Assembly (NCBI RefSeq): GCF_003172895.1
Contig: NZ_QGKL01000006.1
Span: 47,126-111,125, forward strand
Reading direction: 5' to 3'
Source: Leucothrix arctica
GTDB taxonomy: Bacteria; Pseudomonadota; Gammaproteobacteria; Thiotrichales; Thiotrichaceae
Length of the DNA stretch: 64,000 bases
The translations under genes were made by a program, and so were the position numbers. This document shows positions 1 through 7,836 of this stretch, piece by piece. Within the stretch, counting starts at the first letter, position 1. Each line of letters opens with the position of its first letter. The notes below the pieces were generated by a model. The model saw nothing but the letters and a program-made list of their open reading frames with translations. It was not told the DNA's origin and did no database searches.

Positions 1-747
1 GACAATGGCATCCCACCAAGCGCCAACAATAAGAGCGGAGTTATTTTGAGCCCAAAACAGCATGGTTCCCCATGAAATAACGTTGGGATCACCTAGTCCA
101 ATAAACTCTAAGGCAGCCTGCCCCATTACGGCTCCAAGTGCTGCACCTGTAAAGGTTCCCACAATCAGTGACACCATATTGGGCAATATCTCTACCACAA
201 CAATTCGCCACTTGGACTCACCAATGACTTCTGCAGCGGTCACAAACTCTTTTTCCCGAATCGACAGTGCCTGCGCCCGCATTACTCGCGCCCCACCCGG
301 CCAACCAAACAGCCCAAGAATAAGTGCAATGGATAAGGGCCCGACCTCCCCGAGAAAGGCCGCTAGCACGACGATTAAGGGCAGTCCCGGCAACACCAGA
401 AACACATTTGTCAGAAACATTAAAAAGGCATCGACTCTCCCACCTACATAAGCAGAGGTCACACCTAGTAGTACCGCGATCACTGTCGCGATCAATCCAG
501 ATGCAAACCCAACCGTCAATGATATACGCCCGGCATAAAGCACTTGGCTTAACACGTCTTTTCCTGAACGCGTGGTTCCTAGTATATGCTCTGCGCTTGG
601 TGGTTGATGTCCACGTGCGACTCTTTTCTCAGCATCGTACGGAGCAATCCAAGGCGCTAGGGCACTCAGTAATATAAACGTAAAAACGATAATACTGCCC
701 ATTAAGGCCGGTGTATTACCTCTATAAAATGCAAAAATACTTTTCAT
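1..747 (-). CDS. ABC transporter permease, DppC/OppC-like (3' end outside window)
   Basis: I translated this minus-strand frame directly: it opens at an ATG at 747 and stays open to base 1, giving 249 residues without a stop. It starts MKSIFAFYRGNTPALMG, has one N-terminal membrane segment, and contains the DppC-type loop ending in GTTRSGKDVLSQ, then several hydrophobic helices. The EAA-type cytoplasmic loop reads EFVTAAEVIGESKWRI. These are hallmarks of the second permease of peptide/nickel-type (PepT family) importers. It follows the DppB-like gene by 17 bases on the same strand. In this locus the transporter probably carries beta-glucan oligosaccharides rather than peptides, as some SBP_bac_5 systems beside glycosidases do; that substrate is inference. 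The ATPase genes presumably lie left of the window. Confidence 0.9.
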   Translation of the reverse strand, partial: MKSIFAFYRGNTPALMGSIIVFTFILLSALAPWIAPYDAEKRVARGHQPPSAEHILGTTRSGKDVLSQVLYAGRISLTVGFASGLIATVIAVLLGVTSAYVGGRVDAFLMFLTNVFLVLPGLPLIVVLAAFLGEVGPLSIALILGLFGWPGGARVMRAQALSIREKEFVTAAEVIGESKWRIVVVEILPNMVSLIVGTFTGAALGAVMGQAALEFIGLGDPNVISWGTMLFWAQNNSALIVGAWWDAIV

Positions 748-764
748 GGTAAATACATCCGTTC

Positions 765-1745
765 TTATGATTTACGTAGACGAGGGTCTAGCCAAAGGTA
801 AGCTAGATCTGCCAAGAAATTAGCAACAAGCACACACCCAACGATGGTCAGTAATAAGCCCTGCAATAATGGATAATCTCTGCCAGAAACGGCAGTTAGC
901 ATCATATTACCAACGCCCGGATAGTTGAAAATCATCTCAATAATCAACAGTCCCGCAACAAGGAAACCAATATTGAGTGCGACCGCAGTCACTACCGGCA
1001 AAATGGCATTTCGCGCTGCATATTGAACCATGACACGTCGACCTGATAAGCCTTTGGCTTTACCCATGGTTATGTAGTCTTCGCCTAAGGTATTGATCAT
1101 GCTGTTACGCATCAAAAACAACCAACCACCTAATCCAGAAATCACCAGCGTTAATAGTGGTAACGCGGCATGACTGGCAACGCTTAGGAAAAACTCTAAC
1201 GTCCAACCAGCATCAATATCAGGGTCGTAGCCATAACTAATCGGCAGCCAATCTAGATGCAAACCGAATAAAAATAAGATCAGCATGGCAGAGACCATCT
1301 GCGGAAAAGCACCCAGCAGTGTCAAGCCAGGCGAAGCTATTGAGTCTAGCTTTCCGCCACGGTGGTAAGCCGCAAATATACCTAGCGAAAGACCAACCGT
1401 AATACTGATAAAAGAAGAGACGCCTGCCAACAATAAAGTCCAAGGCATAGAGCCTGCAATTATCTCAGTCACTGGTGTTGGGTAATAAATTAGGGATGGT
1501 CCCAAATCACCACTGAAAATCCCTTTAATATACTCCCAGAACTGCACATGCCAAGGCCCAGAAACAAAACCGAATTGCTCCTTTAATACTTCCAGTTGCG
1601 CAGGTTGTATTTTGCCTTGTGATGCCGCAAACATAATTTCAAAAGGATCCCCCGGCATTAGCCGAGGGAGCAGAAAGTTAAATGTTAATGCGACTGCGAA
1701 GGCTGCTATGTAATAAAACAGCCGACTACTTAAGTATCCTCCCAT
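765..1745 (-). CDS. ABC transporter permease, DppB/OppB-like
   Basis: This 326-residue inner-membrane protein starts MGGYLSSRLFYYIAAFAVAL and has about six membrane segments. Motifs typical of DppB-type permeases are visible: an N-terminal LPRLMPGDPFE, the large periplasmic region, and the EAA loop DYITMGKAKGLSGRRVM near residue 230. It ends in LWLDPRLRK, the usual tail of this family. It lies 13 bases after the stop of the binding-protein gene and 17 bases before the second permease, so the three form one operon. The partner relationship is secure. The transported compound is inferred from the surrounding glucanase genes to be an oligosaccharide. Confidence 0.92.
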   Translation of the reverse strand: MGGYLSSRLFYYIAAFAVALTFNFLLPRLMPGDPFEIMFAASQGKIQPAQLEVLKEQFGFVSGPWHVQFWEYIKGIFSGDLGPSLIYYPTPVTEIIAGSMPWTLLLAGVSSFISITVGLSLGIFAAYHRGGKLDSIASPGLTLLGAFPQMVSAMLILFLFGLHLDWLPISYGYDPDIDAGWTLEFFLSVASHAALPLLTLVISGLGGWLFLMRNSMINTLGEDYITMGKAKGLSGRRVMVQYAARNAILPVVTAVALNIGFLVAGLLIIEMIFNYPGVGNMMLTAVSGRDYPLLQGLLLTIVGCVLVANFLADLAYLWLDPRLRKS

Positions 1746-1758
1746 ATCAGATCCAACC

Positions 1759-3405
1759 CTATTTCAGATACAATTTATTGATCATTAATGCACGTGAACC
1801 GTCATCATAAAATCGTGGATTGATGTAAGGGTCTTCTGCCGTAGGCCAGCCCGCGAATTTCTTAGTGCTGTACTGATACCACTCAGGGTTTGAGAAGATC
1901 GGCACCAACATTAGGTTCTTCGCAACGAACGCTTGAAGTTTGGCACTAATTTCACGTTGACGAGTGTTGTCTGTCGTACGTGTAAACTCATCCAGCAAGC
2001 TATCCATTTCATCACTGAAGATACCGTGGCTTGCTTGTAATGCGACGCCTTTTCCTTTGGTATGCAGTACATTTTGGTAAACAGAATGTGGTGTTGAACC
2101 TACATCTCCCCAAAGAATACCTGCGTCAAAGTCAGACTTTTTGAAGTTTTCAATCAAGTTACCAATTTCGACCGTTCGGGTACTAGCATCAATACCGACT
2201 TCACGAAGGTATTCCGTTGCCATCTGCACTGTCTGTACCCAATCCGTCCAGCCGTTTACCACCATGATTTTGATCTTGGCTTCACTACCATCTGGGTTTT
2301 CACGCAGACCATCACCATTGATATCTTTGTAGCCCGCTTCGTCTAACAGCGCTTTCGCTTTCTCAGGGTTGTACTCATTAAGATAGTCGTATTTCGCATT
2401 CACTTCATCGTCGTACCACTCACTGAAAAAGTCACCTATTCCTGTGATATGCGGGTTCACTGAAGCATAACCATACGTCGCTAGGTCAACAATTTCAGGG
2501 CGATTCAGCGCCATACTGAAAGCCTGACGGAAGGCTAAGTTATCCATTGGCTTACGTTTAGTATTTAGATAAATACTGACGGTAGGCCCTGCTGGGTACC
2601 AAAAATGGTTATTTTCAGGGTCTTTAGCAACAAAGGTTTTCTCAACATCAGGAATGAAGTTAGAACCCCAGTCGATTTCACCACGCATCAAGGCAGTCTG
2701 TACCTGATCATTGCTTTTGAACTGTCTTAGCTTCAGGCAATCAATATGTGGTTTACCCGCAGCCCAATAATTTGGATTGCGACAAATAATCATTTGCTGT
2801 GGTTTAAAATTCTTAATTTCGGTTAATGGACCACTACCCACCGGCTTTTTATTTCTAAACTCAACAGGATTTTTTTGCTCAGACCAAATGTGTTTTGGCA
2901 CAATATAATGCGCAGCAATTAGACCATGAACACTGGAATCTGGCTCTGCCATGGTGAAACGAATGGTCTGCTTATCCAGCGCTTCCATGCCACTTAGCTT
3001 AGGCTTATCACCCTGCCATAGTGCATAGACATCAATCTTGGCATCTTTCTTTGCCATACCATGCGAGAACAAAATATCTTCAGTCGTCAGCGGCTTGCCA
3101 TCTGACCACTTCAGTCCGTCTCGTAGTTTAAAGGTAATTGTTTTCAGGTCGTCAGAGTATTCAAACGACTCTGCTAGTCGATACTCAACTTTATTGCGCA
3201 ATGTATTTTGGAACAGCATTGGCTCATAAATAAACCCACGTGATGGGTTTGCACCAGCCTGCTGAGTATAGGGATTAAAGTTCTCTATCAGCGTATTGGC
3301 GATGACTGGCCCTGTTACAGTGCCACCCTTTTTAGGTTCTTCAGCATGCACTGACGAGCCCATAAGCATTAGGCCCGATAGTAGACCCGGTAAGATACGA
3401 TTCAT
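1759..3405 (-). CDS. ABC transporter periplasmic solute-binding protein (SBP_bac_5 family)
   Basis: The product is a periplasmic binding protein of the DppA/OppA family. The chosen start is the ATG at 3405 because GGAGG sits five bases upstream; a frame-extended start five codons earlier lacks this. A signal peptide (MNRILPGLLSGLMLMG) ends at SVHA before EEPKKGG. Family signatures follow: LKTITFKLRDGLKWSDGKPLTTEDI around residues 85-115 and IKFKL-like strands later. Length (548 residues) is normal. It heads the operon with the two permeases and lies directly behind a TTGACA promoter and the TGCTATATAGCA operator. Some members of this family bind cello- or laminari-oligosaccharides (as in Thermotoga), which fits the context; peptide binding cannot be excluded from sequence. 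Confidence 0.88.
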   Translation of the reverse strand: MNRILPGLLSGLMLMGSSVHAEEPKKGGTVTGPVIANTLIENFNPYTQQAGANPSRGFIYEPMLFQNTLRNKVEYRLAESFEYSDDLKTITFKLRDGLKWSDGKPLTTEDILFSHGMAKKDAKIDVYALWQGDKPKLSGMEALDKQTIRFTMAEPDSSVHGLIAAHYIVPKHIWSEQKNPVEFRNKKPVGSGPLTEIKNFKPQQMIICRNPNYWAAGKPHIDCLKLRQFKSNDQVQTALMRGEIDWGSNFIPDVEKTFVAKDPENNHFWYPAGPTVSIYLNTKRKPMDNLAFRQAFSMALNRPEIVDLATYGYASVNPHITGIGDFFSEWYDDEVNAKYDYLNEYNPEKAKALLDEAGYKDINGDGLRENPDGSEAKIKIMVVNGWTDWVQTVQMATEYLREVGIDASTRTVEIGNLIENFKKSDFDAGILWGDVGSTPHSVYQNVLHTKGKGVALQASHGIFSDEMDSLLDEFTRTTDNTRQREISAKLQAFVAKNLMLVPIFSNPEWYQYSTKKFAGWPTAEDPYINPRFYDDGSRALMINKLYLK

Positions 3406-3488
3406 TTTTCCTCCACACACTTTGAATATAATTTAGCAGTTTTATTTAAGTAAACACTTGCTCTATAAGCATTTATTAGCCACCACAC

Positions 3489-3528
3489 TGCTATATAGCA
3501 ATATGGTGGTTTTTTAACATACTGTCAA
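3489..3528 (-). promoter_or_regulatory. Promoter with GntR/LacI-type operator upstream of the ABC transporter
   Basis: On the minus strand a consensus -35 TTGACA (3528-3523), 17-base spacer and -10 CATATT (3505-3500) run straight into the perfect palindrome TGCTATATAGCA (3500-3489). Six-base arms CCACCA/TGGTGG flank the palindrome and extend the dyad. A looser dyad, TGCT-N5-AGCA, lies at 3459-3471. The same promoter-operator layout recurs at 10971 and 17124. An operator overlapping the start site implies repression that is relieved by inducer. Confidence 0.75.
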
Positions 3529-3576
3529 GTAAAACGACCTTAAAAAAGACTAACAGTTAGTTCAGTACCAACCCTA

Positions 3577-6500
3577 TTAACCCTTGAATAACAAGTCACT
3601 AGTTACATTGAACGTTATTCTGCTGACCTTTCCTGTGTGCCTAAAGATCTCATCACTCAACGCGGCTGATAAACATAACTCAGTGAGGTGCTGTTGCGTT
3701 CCATCTGCAAACTCAATAGTAATACCTGCTTGCTTCTGGTCACTTAATAGATAGACAAACGGGATTTGACACCAAGTAAACGCTAAGCCAGATATCGGCA
3801 CATCGATGCTTTTGTTATCCCCTTGTGAGTCGATATAGTTAAACGTGACTGGCTCCGTTAAAAACTCTCTCTCTCTTAACAGACACGTATCAATTTGAAT
3901 CTGCCCGTCATTCACATGAATACCTAGCTCACCGAAGCGGGTTAATACCTCTTCTTTCACTTGGCCAGTCATGCCCGGCTGTTGTGCACCTGCATGTTTT
4001 GGTGTGTGTGAGTAAGGATCGGTAGGAAAGGCGCCGTATTCAGCTGGCGTCTTATTAAAACCAATACCTTCACGTACTCGATAATATGACTGACCTAAAC
4101 GCTGAGTTAGTGCCGCATCAGCCCCTTGTTTTTTCGCCTCAAAGTAGTTTTCTTGCGCAGCCAATAATAGCTTCGACACCATGTGCCAATAAATACTACC
4201 CAAACCTTCAAAACCAAACATACCACCAGAGCGGCCTGTAAATGCTTTGTGATTAAACACGGTCTCGTAGAGCGCCTGAACATCACTTCGCAGCGATTCA
4301 TACTCATCACCATGAGTCATCACTAGCTGGTTAAAGGCCTGGTCAAGATCTTCTTTATTGGTCAAAGCCGCATTGAAGTGATATTTACCTTCAACATCTT
4401 TCTCCAGAATACTGCTTTCCCCTAAGGCAAACAGTTTTGACAACGCTGGGTAAGTATCGATTGTCTGTTGAGAAATACTGTTCTTTTCGAAAAAGCCAGG
4501 TAAGTCACGGTCAGGATAAAGAATAAACGTATGCTGATCAGCGCGGTACAAACTCGTCTCAAACAGTGACTCAAGCATGCCTGCTGCTTCATCCAGAGGT
4601 AGCGCTCCAGAGCTCAGTGCGGCCACCTGCCCTTCAAGCATTGGATAAAGATAATCAACACCCAAAGAACCATCCTTCAGGTTTAATAAATTGTAAGCGT
4701 GGTAAAGACCGTCTTCTCTTTTATTATGCTCGATAGAAGTGTCAATGACTTCAAGTGCGTTAGCAAATAGCTGCTTAACACTCTCCATGGTTTGCTCAGT
4801 TTTACCTGTAAAACCACGCTGATAAACCGCTGAACGATACTGATCTGATGACTGCTGTAATGCTTCAAACACAGAGAATCGACGCTCCTGCGTTAACTCA
4901 CCTTGTTTGTAGTTACTCGCAATCGTTCCAAAAATATCGGTAGTTTCAGTCAACCAAACCGCGACTTCGTTGGATAACTCAAACGACGCCTGCTCTGACT
5001 CTAATATGTTTTGTAAGAAGCAGATATGTCGACGTAAGTAGTTCAACGTCACCATCGACAAGCCATGACCTACTAATGCGTTATTTGCATCATTCCACTC
5101 TGGGCGCTGTGCGTTTAACCAAATACCACCATCTGGCACTAGGTTACTTAGCTTGCAGAGTATCGGGATAAGCAGCTTTTCCAGAAGGTTTACTTGATAG
5201 ACCTTGTCATCTTGGTCTAACAACAGCTTGCCATCAGCACCTATCGTGCTCACTCGCTGATCTATAGTTGCAGAGAGCTCGAAGTCATAATCTACTGTAT
5301 CTTTCGGGTTTTCGCACATAGATGCAAAAGGCTTAATTCGATACGGCACATTGGCGTAACAATAGATGGGGTGCCTTAGCAATTGGTTTAACTTGCCAGG
5401 GTGGAAGTTTGAGGATAGCTCCAGCAGCTTCAACAGATAGATGATCTGATGATCACCCCAATATCCGATATAGCTCCATGGGTTACCCTCTTCCTGAACT
5501 TCCCAATCAATCCCTTGCTTGGTAATTCGATAAGGGTTGTAACCATCTACCGTACTCGCATTCACAAACTTGGCGATAATGTTTTCAACAAACTCAGGGT
5601 AACTAAATAACAACGCTTCCCAGTTCTGGAAAATATCACGCCAGTTACCTTGGTACGACAACAGTGGGTCACCGTGCTCATCTTTCAGCTTAATAGCGAA
5701 CTCATTCCACGGACGGCTTGGGTCACCATGACGTCGACCAAAAGTAATCGGTAAATACTCATAGGCTAAACGTTCGAGATCTAAATCTTTACACGCCTGA
5801 ATAGTGCCAATGAAGTCGCTCAGCTCCATTGATGCAGGACTGTTCTCTAACTGTGCGCGGTTCTTTTCATAAACAGAGCTATTGAAGTGACTCAACATCC
5901 CCATAAAGTCTGCTTTATCGATCTTATATTGCTGATCAAAAACACCACCACGCATACTATTAAACAGTACATTGGCGTAATGATGAACACTGACATTTTC
6001 TTCTGCGGTCAGCTGAAAACCATCTACTGCTGCAATGATTTTTATAAGATCTTCAGAACCTTCAGCAACTGACTGTTCGATGGCTAACTCAATTTTCTTT
6101 TCCTGAACTACCTTTTGGCGTAATGCGACTACCTGCGTTTGCGTTTGCTCCACATTCGCAATCAACTGCCATTCTTTAGCGCTACTAGCGTCCAGCTTGA
6201 AACTACTGTTAACCAAATACGCACCGCGTAAACCACGAATGCAAGTTTCAGGCTTTAGCGTATGACCTTTGCGAAATGCAGCTAACTGTTTCGATGAGAG
6301 TAAGACAGTAGGTTTATCTAATCCAATAGAAAATACCGTATTTGCCCACATGGATTCCGCAGGTGCAGCTCGGTCACTGATTCCCGAATATAGGGTAAAT
6401 GATCCAATGCCCGATTTTAGGTCTAGTTCATTCCACTTATACGCATTCACAAGATTACTTGAAGAAGACTGCACTTCTCTCGGTGTTGCACCGGCTAGCA

Positions 6501-7062
6501 GGTTCTGCAACCCATCGACCATATCGATATCAACAACATTTCTGTCTAAATTTTCCAGCTCACAGTGACGCACAAACCCAAATTCATCGGATGTCATCCA
6601 CGTATAGCGAAAAACCAACTCAAGGTCATGGTTAACTTCTTCAAAGCACAGCTTGTTACCAAGTGTGTTTTTATAAAGATTCCTTGTTAACTCATACTTG
6701 TCTGTTTGCTCTTCGTTGAACGGCTCCCAGTTCACAACAGCCGAGTGCTGCTGCTTCACTTTGAGAATAGTCTTACAGCCTGTATGAGCAGCGCTGTCTT
6801 CGATTCTGTCGACTGGGCCATAAGGGAATAAGGCCGAATCAGGTGATACTCGTCCGGCGGTAATTCCGCCATTGGAAGAAGCAAACAGCCAGTGGTCGCT
6901 ATTAGATACGACACTAATGAAAAATGCAGGCATTTGGTCAACATTACGAATCGCATAAAAGCGTTCATTGCCTCGGGTAATAAACTCCCCGTAAGCATCT
7001 GGCATTAAGTTTAAATCGGTAGTCATTTCATGATTTGGTATTTTAACAGCTGGTGGAACCAT
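3577..7062 (-). CDS. Candidate glucan phosphorylase, GH94-like superfamily (GH149/GH161-type)
   Basis: This 1161-residue protein has no signal peptide and should be cytoplasmic. The N-terminal half is a beta-sandwich-like region with SNGGITAGRVSPDSALFPY near residues 63-81, reminiscent of the opening of GH94-clan phosphorylases. In the middle lies EWNDANNALVGHG; its Asp, D658, matches the WND motif that carries the general acid of GH94 enzymes. The large size resembles GH149 and GH161 beta-1,3-glucan phosphorylases, which release glucose 1-phosphate from (oligo)laminarin. An AGGGAG ribosome site lies 11 bases before the ATG at 7062. The gene sits between the transporter and secreted glycosidases, as expected for intracellular phosphorolysis of imported beta-glucans. 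Family assignment is from motifs and context only; it could be a related but uncharacterised family. Confidence 0.6.
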   Translation of the reverse strand: MVPPAVKIPNHEMTTDLNLMPDAYGEFITRGNERFYAIRNVDQMPAFFISVVSNSDHWLFASSNGGITAGRVSPDSALFPYGPVDRIEDSAAHTGCKTILKVKQQHSAVVNWEPFNEEQTDKYELTRNLYKNTLGNKLCFEEVNHDLELVFRYTWMTSDEFGFVRHCELENLDRNVVDIDMVDGLQNLLAGATPREVQSSSSNLVNAYKWNELDLKSGIGSFTLYSGISDRAAPAESMWANTVFSIGLDKPTVLLSSKQLAAFRKGHTLKPETCIRGLRGAYLVNSSFKLDASSAKEWQLIANVEQTQTQVVALRQKVVQEKKIELAIEQSVAEGSEDLIKIIAAVDGFQLTAEENVSVHHYANVLFNSMRGGVFDQQYKIDKADFMGMLSHFNSSVYEKNRAQLENSPASMELSDFIGTIQACKDLDLERLAYEYLPITFGRRHGDPSRPWNEFAIKLKDEHGDPLLSYQGNWRDIFQNWEALLFSYPEFVENIIAKFVNASTVDGYNPYRITKQGIDWEVQEEGNPWSYIGYWGDHQIIYLLKLLELSSNFHPGKLNQLLRHPIYCYANVPYRIKPFASMCENPKDTVDYDFELSATIDQRVSTIGADGKLLLDQDDKVYQVNLLEKLLIPILCKLSNLVPDGGIWLNAQRPEWNDANNALVGHGLSMVTLNYLRRHICFLQNILESEQASFELSNEVAVWLTETTDIFGTIASNYKQGELTQERRFSVFEALQQSSDQYRSAVYQRGFTGKTEQTMESVKQLFANALEVIDTSIEHNKREDGLYHAYNLLNLKDGSLGVDYLYPMLEGQVAALSSGALPLDEAAGMLESLFETSLYRADQHTFILYPDRDLPGFFEKNSISQQTIDTYPALSKLFALGESSILEKDVEGKYHFNAALTNKEDLDQAFNQLVMTHGDEYESLRSDVQALYETVFNHKAFTGRSGGMFGFEGLGSIYWHMVSKLLLAAQENYFEAKKQGADAALTQRLGQSYYRVREGIGFNKTPAEYGAFPTDPYSHTPKHAGAQQPGMTGQVKEEVLTRFGELGIHVNDGQIQIDTCLLREREFLTEPVTFNYIDSQGDNKSIDVPISGLAFTWCQIPFVYLLSDQKQAGITIEFADGTQQHLTELCLSAALSDEIFRHTGKVSRITFNVTSDLLFKG

Positions 7063-7096
7063 CTTTATGATATCTCCCTAAGGAATCTTTAGCTTT

Positions 7097-7133
7097 TTAA
7101 AAAAGCAAAGACCTGGTTTGACAAGGCCTTTGC
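7097..7133 (-). terminator. Rho-independent terminator after the unknown lipoprotein gene
   Basis: Read on the minus strand, the stem GCAAAG-G-CCT pairs with AGG-T-CTTTGC (7133 to 7105) and is followed by TTTTTT at 7104-7099. It lies between the lipoprotein stop (7150) and the phosphorylase start (7062). It should end most transcripts from the 10.9-kb promoter, leaving the phosphorylase to read-through or its own promoter. Confidence 0.75.
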
Positions 7134-7149
7134 TGCAAGGGGAATCGAG

Positions 7150-7812
7150 TTAGTTGGTCTTTTTTGAAAGGGTCTGGGTACCGCTATTATACAAATACCC
7201 CCAATCGTCCAGCGATTGAATGGCTAATGACTGGTCATCATACAACTGAGGTAACCCTATCGCTGTTGGGTTTACCAAGCGGTCAGCAACCCAGTTTCTC
7301 AACAAGTTTTCAGTCTGAGCACTAACAGGTCCAGTAAACGTCACTGAGCCATAAAAGTTATCCAATACCGAACGATAGCCCTTTTTAGCTTGCTCCTGAG
7401 CGAGAACACTGCCCTCTTCTCTGTAGATGTTATGAAGACTATCCGCCGTGTAAAACTGGTTTTCACCTTGAGGGTTATTGACCAATGCCGTTGCCCAAAG
7501 GTAAAACTTAGACTTAAAGGAAGGCGCATCAGCGGCTAAATCCCACTTAGTGATATCGTTTACCAAGGCATTTGCATAAGGGTTTACTGGATCGTAAAGT
7601 ACACAGTTTTCTTCACCCACTCCTATGTCCTCGCAATACAACGATGTGAATTCATCTGTTGGTAGCTCGATATAATTCGCTATCTGACCGCTATCCGATC
7701 CAGAGTCCCCGCCACAACCGACAAGAGACACGGTTATTAGCGACACCGCAAGTACCATTTGAAACGCCTTAGACTTTTCAAAATGACCATTCTGGTTTGT
7801 TAAATATTTCAT
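7150..7812 (-). CDS. Lipoprotein of unknown function in glucan locus
   Basis: I do not recognise this 220-residue protein. It begins MKYLTNQNGHFEKSKAF, has a hydrophobic stretch ending in the lipobox LVGC (Cys33), then a Gly/Ser-rich linker (GGDSGSDSG) typical of exported lipoproteins in this locus. The mature part is acidic and mostly helical-looking with two cysteines (C59, C70) that could pair. It lies 24 bases downstream of the GH-A/barrel gene on the same strand and is followed by a terminator, so it is the last gene of that transcript. A role in surface glycan binding or as a partner of the barrel enzyme is a guess from position. Confidence 0.7.
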   Translation of the reverse strand: MKYLTNQNGHFEKSKAFQMVLAVSLITVSLVGCGGDSGSDSGQIANYIELPTDEFTSLYCEDIGVGEENCVLYDPVNPYANALVNDITKWDLAADAPSFKSKFYLWATALVNNPQGENQFYTADSLHNIYREEGSVLAQEQAKKGYRSVLDNFYGSVTFTGPVSAQTENLLRNWVADRLVNPTAIGLPQLYDDQSLAIQSLDDWGYLYNSGTQTLSKKTN

Positions 7813-7836
7813 TTGTAATCCTCCTGACGCTTCAAC

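Noticed and set aside
62..677. Two plus-strand open frames of 117-129 codons at the left end
   Set aside because: They lie opposite a clear DppC-like permease frame on the minus strand that runs from 747 to base 1, and their translations look like antisense sequence.
3480..3516. CCACCA...TGGTGG hairpin followed by TTTTTT as a terminator
   Set aside because: The T-run is on the plus strand, where no gene precedes it. The element coincides with the promoter and operator of the minus-strand ABC operon, so the T-run is simply part of the -35/-10 spacer.
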